This document shows positions 1-4,577 of a stretch of 6,712 nucleotides of DNA, piece by piece. The position numbers and the translations under genes were made by a program. The notes below the pieces were generated by a model that ran no database searches, was not told where the DNA came from, and saw only the letters and a list, made by a program, of their open reading frames with translations. This DNA comes from Lentisphaerota bacterium. GTDB lineage: Bacteria > Verrucomicrobiota > Kiritimatiellia > JAAZAB01. Numbering within the stretch: the first letter of the stretch is position 1; each line of letters opens with the position of its first letter. The stretch lies in the NCBI GenBank assembly GCA_016182435.1, contig JACPGN010000264.1, forward strand, positions 1 through 6,712, in the 5' to 3' direction.

Positions 1-4
1 ATGT

Positions 5-52
5 TGTAGCCGGGGTCGCCGACCCGGACCGGCCTCAGCGAGGCCGGCTACA
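5..52. repeat. Palindromic REP-like element with two inner hairpins
   Basis: The ends TGTAGCC (5-11) and GGCTACA (46-52) are perfect inverted repeats. Between them are two perfect hairpins: GGGTC/GACCC (13-17 with 21-25, loop GCC) and GGCCTC/GAGGCC (31-36 with 40-45, loop AGC). The whole can fold as a three-way junction. The same plan, GTAGCC then two hairpins then GGCTAC, recurs at 230-290, which suggests a dispersed family rather than a chance palindrome. No coding potential is seen here. The element might act as a transcript-end or mRNA-stability structure, but that is inference. Confidence 0.7.
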
Positions 53-124
53 GCCTGCCCAGAGCAAGGCCGAATGGTTTTTAGTTGCCGAAGGCCTAAT
101 TTGATGTCTAGGAATTTCAATCCC

Positions 125-184
125 GCCGGGTCAGGGGACCCGGCCTACAAAAAAAATGCTGTAGGCCCGGTGCCCTCACCGGGC
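125..184. repeat. Double-hairpin palindromic repeat with A-tract loop
   Basis: Three perfect stems lie side by side: GCCGGGTC/GACCCGGC (125-132 with 137-144, loop AGGG), GGCCTACA/TGTAGGCC (142-149 with 160-167, loop of seven A then TGC) and GCCCGGTG/CACCGGGC (165-172 with 177-184, loop CCCT). The middle stem shares bases with both outer stems, so the folds compete: either two strong outer hairpins or one central hairpin. The TGTAGGCC end resembles the TGTAGCC ends of the neighbouring elements. On the minus strand, downstream of serS, the last stem is followed after 8 bases by seven T, an imperfect intrinsic-terminator arrangement. Confidence 0.65.
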
Positions 185-186
185 GT

Positions 187-298
187 TGTTTCATGCCAGA
201 GGCGGATCCGCCTACGGTGGACAATCCGGGTAGCCGCGCCCGTGAGGGCGTGGATCCGGCCGGCAGCCACGGCGTCACCGCCGCGGCTACATGAAACA
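187..298. repeat. Large nested inverted repeat (third palindromic element)
   Basis: The outer arms are TGTTTCATG (187-195) and CATGAAACA (290-298), a perfect 9-bp inverted repeat. The next arms inward are GTAGCCGCG (230-238) and CGCGGCTAC (282-290), also perfect. Inside these are hairpins CGCCC/GGGCG (237-241 with 246-250, loop GTGA) and GGCG/CGCC (271-274 with 279-282, loop TCAC). A separate 14-bp perfect palindrome sits at 200-213, centred on GGATCC. The inner part has the same architecture as the element at 5-52. No gene is supported here. Confidence 0.6.
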
Positions 299-301
299 GT
301 C

Positions 302-316
302 GCCCCGTTTCGGGGC
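302..316. repeat. Short GC hairpin downstream of serS
   Basis: GCCCCG (302-307) and CGGGGC (311-316) form a perfect 6-bp stem around a TTT loop, about 50 bp beyond the serS stop on the minus strand. No T-run follows it on either strand, so it is not a canonical intrinsic terminator, although it could stabilise the serS 3' end. It lies between the third palindromic element and the heptamer array. Confidence 0.4.
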
Positions 317-330
317 CTAATTCATCATTG

Positions 331-365
331 GGCGTTCGGCGTTGGACGTTGGATGTTGGACGTTT
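331..365. repeat. Heptamer tandem array (5 units)
   Basis: Five consecutive degenerate 7-bp units are read on the plus strand: GGCGTTC, GGCGTTG, GACGTTG, GATGTTG, GACGTTT. Positions 1, 5 and 6 of the unit (G, T, T) are constant. The array stops two bases before the complement of the serS stop codon. A second array with the same period but partly different units lies at 4323-4364. A third sequence in the same style, TTTTGCATTTTGG, lies inside the end of serS at about 374-386. From memory, similar heptameric arrays are scattered in intergenic DNA of several environmental phyla; their role is unknown to me. Confidence 0.65.
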
Positions 366-367
366 GC

Positions 368-1654
368 TTACAATTTTGCATTTTGGCCGGGTCCCAGGCG
401 CCGAACACCTCCCATGTATGGCACGATCGCTTCCGGTAGTTCCACGGCGCCATCGGCGGTCTGGCCATTTTCCAGGATGGCAACCATCAGCCGCGCCAGG
501 GCCACGCCGGAGCCGTTCAGGGTGTGGACATAGTCAACTTTGCCGGTCTTGTTCCGGTAACGGATGCCGGCGCGCCGCGCCTGGAATGACTCAAAATTAC
601 TGCAGGAGGACACCTCCAGCCAGGCCTCCTGTCCCGGCGCCCAGAGCTCGATATCGTAGCACTTGGCCGCGGCAAAACTGAGATCCCCGGCGCAGAGCAT
701 CAGCACGCGATAGGTCAGCCCCAGGCGTTGCAGCACGTCCTCGGCATTAGCCACGAGCGAATCCAGTTCGGCGTAGGACGTTTCCGGCGCCACGAACTTC
801 ACCATCTCCACCTTATCAAACTGATGCACGCGGATAAGGCCGCGGGTCTCGCGGCCGGCGGCGCCGGCCTCGCGCCGGAAACAGGGCGAATAGGCCGTCA
901 AGTAGATCGGCAGCGGCCGCTCAATGATCTCCTCGCGGTAGATATTGGTAACCGGCACCTCGGCGGTCGGAATCAGGTAGAGGTCATCGCTGGAAAGGCA
1001 ATACATGTCGGCGGCCAGCTTGGGCAATTGGCCGGTCCCGGTCATAGCGGCCGAAGTAGCGAGAAACGGAGTGGACACTTCCGTGTAGCCGTGTTGCTTG
1101 ACATGCAGATCGAGCATGAACTGGATCAGGGCACGCTCGAGGGTCGCGCCCTGACCGACAAACAGCGGGAAGCCCGCTCCGGCTATCCGCGCGGCCCGAG
1201 CAAAATCCAGAATCCCCAGCCGCTCGCCCAGCTCCAGGTGCGTTTTAGGCTTGAACCCAAAGTGCCGTGGCTGGCCAAAGGCGCGCACTACCGGGTTATC
1301 CGCCGCGCTTTGGCCATCCGGCACAGTCTTGTGCGGCAGATTGGGAATGGTCAGCAACAGCGCTTTTAATTCCTGCTCCACCTGTTTTAGCTTATCATCA
1401 CCGGCGGCAATTTGCGCGCCCAGGGCCTTGACGGCGGATTGCTTTTCGGCAGTGTCCTGGCCGCTCTTTTTCAATTTTCCGATTTCTTCGGATGCCGCAT
1501 TACGCCGGCGCTTGAGGGCTTCCACCTCGGTCACGAGTTGGCGGCGCCGCTCATCGGCGCGCAACAGAGCGTCGAGATCTGCCGGGGCGCCGCGCCGCGC
1601 CAGGGCCGTGCGCACCTCGGCTTCCGCTTCCCGAATAAGCTTAAGATCCAGCAT
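368..1654 (-). CDS. serS: Seryl-tRNA synthetase (class II aminoacyl-tRNA synthetase)
   Basis: SerRS activates serine with ATP and charges tRNA-Ser (and tRNA-Sec where present) in the cytosol, as a homodimer. The 428-residue product has the usual family length. Residues about 1-105 are the charged antiparallel coiled-coil arm (Lys/Glu/Arg/Ala-rich) that binds the tRNA long variable arm. The class II core follows: motif 1 around 175-198 ending in TPFL, the serine-binding TAE at 230-232, motif 2 at 259-283 (FRREAG, then RETRGLIRVHQFDKVE) and motif 3 at 381-396 (GSGVALARL, with Arg388). LEVSSCSNFESFQARR at 347-361 is also typical. The ATG at 1654 is supported by GGAAGG eight bases upstream. After PYMGG (412-416), where the family usually ends shortly, a 12-residue tail ending GPGQNAKL is encoded by repeat-like sequence. 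The gene is monocistronic, with a divergent upstream neighbour. Confidence 0.98.
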   Translation of the reverse strand: MLDLKLIREAEAEVRTALARRGAPADLDALLRADERRRQLVTEVEALKRRRNAASEEIGKLKKSGQDTAEKQSAVKALGAQIAAGDDKLKQVEQELKALLLTIPNLPHKTVPDGQSAADNPVVRAFGQPRHFGFKPKTHLELGERLGILDFARAARIAGAGFPLFVGQGATLERALIQFMLDLHVKQHGYTEVSTPFLATSAAMTGTGQLPKLAADMYCLSSDDLYLIPTAEVPVTNIYREEIIERPLPIYLTAYSPCFRREAGAAGRETRGLIRVHQFDKVEMVKFVAPETSYAELDSLVANAEDVLQRLGLTYRVLMLCAGDLSFAAAKCYDIELWAPGQEAWLEVSSCSNFESFQARRAGIRYRNKTGKVDYVHTLNGSGVALARLMVAILENGQTADGAVELPEAIVPYMGGVRRLGPGQNAKL

Positions 1655-1662
1655 GGGCGCCG

Positions 1663-1668
1663 CCTTCC
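1663..1668 (-). promoter_or_regulatory. Shine-Dalgarno site of serS
   Basis: On the minus strand GGAAGG lies eight bases before the serS ATG, a good spacing for anti-SD pairing. It fixes the start choice. It is the only clear ribosome binding site among the four gene starts in the window. Confidence 0.7.
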
Positions 1669-1724
1669 AATTTTTGGAGATTGAAATCTACTTTGCAGAA
1701 TCTATTCGTTTTATGTTGAACATT

Positions 1725-1792
1725 TTTTACCACTGATAACACGGATTTCACGGATAGATATCCTCTTTTATCAGTGTCATCCGTGGTTAAAA
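1725..1792. repeat. Imperfect inverted repeat with three 9-mers in the divergent spacer
   Basis: The ends are TTTTACCAC (1725-1733) and GTGGTTAAAA (1783-1792). The arms continue as an imperfect inverted repeat: ACCACTGATAACACGGAT on the left against ACCACGGATGACACTGAT from the complement of the right. The left arm contains three consecutive 9-mers: CACTGATAA (1731), CACGGATTT (1740) and CACGGATAG (1749). An AT palindrome TTAAAATTTTAA (1787-1798) overlaps the right end. The element sits in the spacer between serS (minus) and the helical protein gene (plus), so it probably lies within or near both promoters. I recall similar 'ACCACGGATGACACGGAT' repeats between genes in many unrelated genomes; the role is unknown. 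Confidence 0.6.
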
Positions 1793-1885
1793 TTTTAAAA
1801 ATGTTTGGCTAAACTTATTTCCCGCGATTTCGCTTGAAACGCTATTGGCAGTATGGCATTAAATAGTGTGCTCGGCAAGCTTGGA

Positions 1886-1899
1886 CGCTGCCCGCAGCG
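1886..1899 (+). other. Small hairpin just before the ATG at 1905
   Basis: CGCTG (1886-1890) and CAGCG (1895-1899) form a perfect 5-bp stem around CCCG and end five bases before the chosen ATG, where a ribosome binding site would normally lie. It could lower translation initiation at that ATG. If translation instead starts at the in-frame GTG at 1866, the hairpin is inside the coding region. Its function is not demonstrated. Confidence 0.25.
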
Positions 1900-1904
1900 C
1901 TGTC

Positions 1905-2498
1905 ATGAAAAACGCGACCAACGACCTCAATCGCCCCGTGCACCTGGCGCGTCGGGACGCGTTTCTCGAAAAGGCTTTTGAGGTCGTGCGCGCCGGCCTG
2001 GCCGAAGCGCCCCACAAACAGCGCGCTCAGCACATTGATCTAACGCTCTATTGCCTGCAAGGCGCTATTGAGCACGGCAGCTTGGCGGCTAATGAGGCGC
2101 CCACTTCGGGACAGGAAGCTCCCTTCCTGCTCTTTATTCGCCTGGTGCTCTCCAACCTCCATTCGGTGCGCGTGATCATGGAAAGCGAGCACGCCTTGAA
2201 AGACCGTACGAGCCCCTTGGGACAGTTCCTGCACCGCAATGTCAAGGCGGATGATGTCGCCGGTTTTGTCCGCGAAACCGAACAATTGCTTCAGGGCGTG
2301 GTCAAGCTCGCGGGCCTGGCCGAAGCGCCGTTCCGCGCCATCCAGAAAACATTGACCGAAGGGATGAACGCCAGCGACCGCAAGCGCTACCAGCGCGCCT
2401 ATGACGGATTGAAACACCACTTGGAGACCAGAACCCATCAGCGCGGTTTCACGCCCGGCCGAATTTTTTCGCCAGTTCTTGAAATGAAGTATGAATAA
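1905..2498 (+). CDS. Hypothetical protein, probably soluble and all-helical
   Basis: I do not recognise this 197-residue protein and assign no function. It is rich in Ala, Leu, Glu, Arg and His, with predicted helices over most of residues 10-178. It has a hydrophobic stretch at about 73-85 (PFLLFIRLVLSNL) that is too short and amphipathic for a clear membrane span. It has one Cys (50), no Trp, and no signal peptide. The last 20 residues (GFTPGRIFSPVLEMKYE) look like an extended tail. The frame is open back to a TAA at 1860, so an alternative start is GTG at 1866 (210 residues). Neither start has a Shine-Dalgarno sequence; ATG was chosen as the commoner codon. A weak TTGAAA (1834-1839) upstream is the only promoter-like hexamer seen. 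The 3' end overlaps the mutL 3' end by 50 bp. It could conceivably be a spurious frame, but its length and soluble-protein-like composition argue for a real gene. Confidence 0.7.
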   Translation: MKNATNDLNRPVHLARRDAFLEKAFEVVRAGLAEAPHKQRAQHIDLTLYCLQGAIEHGSLAANEAPTSGQEAPFLLFIRLVLSNLHSVRVIMESEHALKDRTSPLGQFLHRNVKADDVAGFVRETEQLLQGVVKLAGLAEAPFRAIQKTLTEGMNASDRKRYQRAYDGLKHHLETRTHQRGFTPGRIFSPVLEMKYE

Positions 2499-4278
2499 GG
2501 GTTGGCCGGCCATGCGGACAGGTGTAGGGCATTTCGGTTCCGGCCAACTGCCTCACCAAGTCCTCAATTTCCTCTCCGGTTAGAGTGACATGAGCCTTGA
2601 CGGCCGCTTTGCAGGCGGCCTGGGCAACCTGCTCTTCCAGGAGGTTCTCGGCGCTGCGCCGCTCGCCGGCGGTTACCAGGATGGCCGCTACATCGGCCAG
2701 CAGCGTCCGGGATGCGGCGCTTTGAAAACAGATTGGCAGGGCATCCACCACGAACGTATCGCCGCCAAACTCGGCGATGCCAAACCCCAGGCGCTTGAGC
2801 AGCTCGAGATGCCGGCGCACCTGCAGGGCATCCTGGGGCGGTAATTCGACCGTCTCGGGCACCAGCAGGCCCTGGCTTTCAATCCGGCCCTGAGTCAACT
2901 GCGCCATGAAGCGCTCGTATAAAACCCGCTCATGAGCGGCATGCGGATCCATGAGCGCAAGTCCATCTTCGGTCTCCAGGACCACATACAGGTTGCCGAT
3001 CTGCCCTAAAATGCGGCACCAGGCCCAAGGGGCGGCTACCGCGGCGGGCTGACCACTCGCAGCCGTGGCGTCCCCGGCCAAGCCTGGCGGCGGCGGCGCC
3101 TGCATTCCCGGCGCAACGGGCAGCTCGGCGCCGGCCGGCGCCGCTGGCCGTGCGGGATAGGGAAAGCGGAGCTCGGCCGGCGCAGCCTCCAGCCCCCATA
3201 ACGGCGGATGCGCTCCGCCAAAGCGCGTCGCCTCGGCAAGTGGGCGTAGCGCTCCGCGCACCGGCTGGGGCACAAAGGCGCCATCGAGCGCCAAGGCCGC
3301 GCGCACGGCCGCCGTCACGGTTTCACGCACAGCGCCAGGACTATAGAAGCGCACCTCGCGCTTGGTGGGATGCACGTTGACATCCACCAGGGCGGGATCC
3401 AATTCCAGAAATAAAAACACCACCGGGTAACGATCGCGGGGTAAGAGCGTATGGTAGCCCTCGCGCACCGCCGCGCTGACCAGCGGCGCGCTGGTGGGGC
3501 GAGCGTTAATAAAAATATACTGCTCGGCGCGATCCGCGCGGCTGACCGACGGCAGGGCAACCTGGCCGGTCACGCGCACTCCGCCGCTCAAATAATTCAC
3601 CGGGCGCAAGTCCCCCGGCGCTAAAAAGGAAAATAAATCGCGCCGGCGCTCTTCAAAAGCAGCGCCCGGCGCCAGGTTGGCAATCAACCGGCCGTCAATG
3701 GTCAGCTTCAAGCCGACGGCGGGATGGGCCAGAGAGTAAGTCATGAACACGCGCCGGAGATGCGCCAGCTCCGTTTGCTCCGAGCGCAGAAACTTGCGCC
3801 GCGCCGGCACATTAAAAAACAGGTGGCGCACCTCCACGGAAGTGCCGCTCGGGCAGCCGGCGTCGCGCACTTCCTGAATCTTGCCGCCGGCCATGATGAG
3901 TTCGGCGCCCATCAGGTCGGCCGCGCGCCGCGTGCAGAGCCGGAAGCGCGCCACGGCCGAAATGGCCGCGAGCGCTTCGCCGCGGAACCCCAGGGTGCCA
4001 ATCCGTTCCAGGTCGGGCAAGTCCCTGATTTTACTGGTGGCATGCCGCTCAACCGAAAGGAGCGCATCGTCCCGGCTCATGCCCCGGCCGTTATCGGCCA
4101 CGGCCACGAGGGTGCGTCCGCCACAGACGATCTGCACGTCAATCTGGGTCGCTTGCGCATCCAGCGCATTTTCGAGCAGCTCCTTGAGCACAGAAGCCGG
4201 GCGCTCGACCACCTCGCCGGCGGCAATTTTATTGGCCACGACATCGGTGAGGACATGAATGGATTGTTCGGCGGGCAT
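2449..4278 (-). CDS. mutL: DNA mismatch repair protein MutL
   Basis: MutL couples mismatch recognition by MutS to strand incision and removal. The 609-residue product has a normal length. The N-terminal GHKL ATPase shows KELLENALDA (32-41, general base Glu33, Mg-binding Asn37), DNGRG (62-66), the lid GTLGFRGEALAAIS (94-107), GTSVEVRHLFFNVPARRKFL (145-164) and VDVNVHPTKREVRF (298-311). An Ala/Pro/Gly-rich linker covers about 335-418. The C-terminal dimerisation domain starts near 421. It carries endonuclease-type motifs: DPHA..E....E (444-455; the usual form is DQHA), ACK (555-557; usually ACR), CPHGRP (587-592) and FGR (606-608). This points to an incision-competent MutL for a MutH-less pathway, although Gln-to-Pro and Arg-to-Lys differ from the textbook motifs. 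The ATG has no Shine-Dalgarno sequence and lies at the edge of an octamer repeat array. No mutS is in view. Confidence 0.98.
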   Translation of the reverse strand: MPAEQSIHVLTDVVANKIAAGEVVERPASVLKELLENALDAQATQIDVQIVCGGRTLVAVADNGRGMSRDDALLSVERHATSKIRDLPDLERIGTLGFRGEALAAISAVARFRLCTRRAADLMGAELIMAGGKIQEVRDAGCPSGTSVEVRHLFFNVPARRKFLRSEQTELAHLRRVFMTYSLAHPAVGLKLTIDGRLIANLAPGAAFEERRRDLFSFLAPGDLRPVNYLSGGVRVTGQVALPSVSRADRAEQYIFINARPTSAPLVSAAVREGYHTLLPRDRYPVVFLFLELDPALVDVNVHPTKREVRFYSPGAVRETVTAAVRAALALDGAFVPQPVRGALRPLAEATRFGGAHPPLWGLEAAPAELRFPYPARPAAPAGAELPVAPGMQAPPPPGLAGDATAASGQPAAVAAPWAWCRILGQIGNLYVVLETEDGLALMDPHAAHERVLYERFMAQLTQGRIESQGLLVPETVELPPQDALQVRRHLELLKRLGFGIAEFGGDTFVVDALPICFQSAASRTLLADVAAILVTAGERRSAENLLEEQVAQAACKAAVKAHVTLTGEEIEDLVRQLAGTEMPYTCPHGRPTLIHTSFQELAKKFGRA

Positions 4279-4316
4279 TGAGTGATTTTATGATTCAATG
4301 ATTGAGAGATTGTAAG
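4277..4316. repeat. Octamer tandem array (5 units) touching the mutL start codon
   Basis: Five consecutive 8-bp units on the plus strand are ATTGAGTG, ATTTTATG, ATTCAATG, ATTGAGAG and ATTGTAAG. Each starts with ATT and ends with G, with four variable bases between. The first unit includes two bases of the complement of the mutL ATG, so the array occupies the whole mutL 5' leader immediately before the start and replaces any ribosome binding site. A six-base gap separates it from the heptamer array at 4323. Confidence 0.6.
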
Positions 4317-4322
4317 TCTCAG

Positions 4323-4364
4323 GTGTTCAGTGTTCGGGGTTCTGACCATTCTGCATTCTGCATT
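4323..4364. repeat. Heptamer tandem array (6 units)
   Basis: Six consecutive 7-bp units are GTGTTCA, GTGTTCG, GGGTTCT, GACCATT, CTGCATT and CTGCATT. The unit drifts from a GTGTTC type to an exactly duplicated CTGCATT. Its period matches the array at 331-365 next to serS. It directly follows the octamer array in the mutL-rmuC divergent spacer, so any promoter of mutL must lie within or beyond it. Confidence 0.6.
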
Positions 4365-4367
4365 TAA
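4354..4367 (+). repeat. 14-bp direct repeat, left copy
   Basis: CATTCTGCATTTAA occurs here and again, identically, at 4553-4566. The two copies bracket the whole inverted-repeat element at 4410-4532. The left copy forms the end of the heptamer array. The copies could be the remains of a duplication, recombination sites, or independent copies of a common local repeat. Confidence 0.6.
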
Positions 4368-4409
4368 GTAACCCCTTCAGTCTTGTGGGTAAGTTGCTAA
4401 CTTCAATGC

Positions 4410-4532
4410 TGTCATTCCCGCCCCGTGTCAAAGCACGGGATAAACTCCAGCGGGAATCCAGCATTTCCGCCACGGGCGGACCTGCCTATGGCATGAGATT
4501 TTTCTGGATTCCCGATCAGGTCGGGAATGACA
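4410..4532. repeat. MITE-like element with 11-bp terminal inverted repeats
   Basis: The ends TGTCATTCCCG (4410-4420) and CGGGAATGACA (4522-4532) are perfect inverted repeats. Each arm also folds alone: ATTCCCGC/GCGGGAAT (4414-4421 with 4450-4457, enclosing CCCGTG/CACGGG at 4422-4427 and 4434-4439) and ATTCCCGA/TCGGGAAT (4508-4515 with 4521-4528). Inner arms GGGAATCCAG (4452-4461) and CTGGATTCCC (4504-4513) pair too, and CCGCC/GGCGG (4467-4471 with 4475-4479) caps the centre. It has no transposase and no clear target-site duplication. An outer 9-bp inverted repeat, TCAGTCTTG/CAAGACTGA (4377-4385 with 4542-4550), surrounds it. The motif resembles the widespread ATTCCCGC...GCGGGAAT repeats (for example Neisseria dRS3) by memory only. 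Confidence 0.65.
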
Positions 4533-4552
4533 ATCAGCCCTCAAGACTGAGG

Positions 4553-4566
4553 CATTCTGCATTTAA
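4553..4566 (+). repeat. 14-bp direct repeat, right copy
   Basis: This is an identical copy of CATTCTGCATTTAA (4354-4367). It ends 11 bases before the first possible rmuC ATG and therefore lies in the rmuC leader, where no Shine-Dalgarno sequence can be seen. Confidence 0.6.
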
Positions 4567-4577
4567 CTTGTTCTGCC

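Noticed and set aside
302..316. Hairpin as an intrinsic terminator of serS
   Set aside because: No T-run follows it on the minus strand.
1..367. tRNA or structured RNA gene in the hairpin-rich left region
   Set aside because: The palindromes lack a cloverleaf with a T-loop GTTCnAnnC-type box and an acceptor stem of tRNA spacing; they fit repeat elements better.
74..439. Plus-strand open frame of 121 codons across the left repeat region
   Set aside because: It reads through palindromes and the heptamer array and then antisense to the end of serS; the translation is low-complexity, Arg/Pro/Trp-rich text typical of translated repeats.
728..1369. Plus-strand open frame of 213 codons
   Set aside because: It is fully antisense to conserved serS motifs; high GC keeps the opposite frame open. 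The same applies to 1251-1736.
1834..1865. TTGAAA followed by an AT-rich stretch as a promoter for the unknown gene
   Set aside because: The -10 candidates (CATTAA at 17-bp spacing, TAAATA at 20-bp) match the consensus poorly, so it is mentioned only as a weak possibility.
2040..2513. Minus-strand open frame of 157 codons opposite the unknown gene
   Set aside because: It would overlap the end of mutL on the same strand and is antisense to the more protein-like plus-strand frame. Not fully excluded, since neither has a recognised family.
3126..3143. 18-bp perfect palindrome made only of C and G
   Set aside because: It lies in the Ala/Pro/Gly-rich MutL linker, where GC-rich codons for Ala, Gly and Pro readily create such palindromes; nothing else marks it as a site.
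3724..4281. Plus-strand open frame of 185 codons
   Set aside because: Antisense to the conserved MutL ATPase domain; no independent support.
331..4364. Heptamer and octamer arrays considered as CRISPR
   Set aside because: Units are 7-8 bp without spacers, and no cas gene is present.
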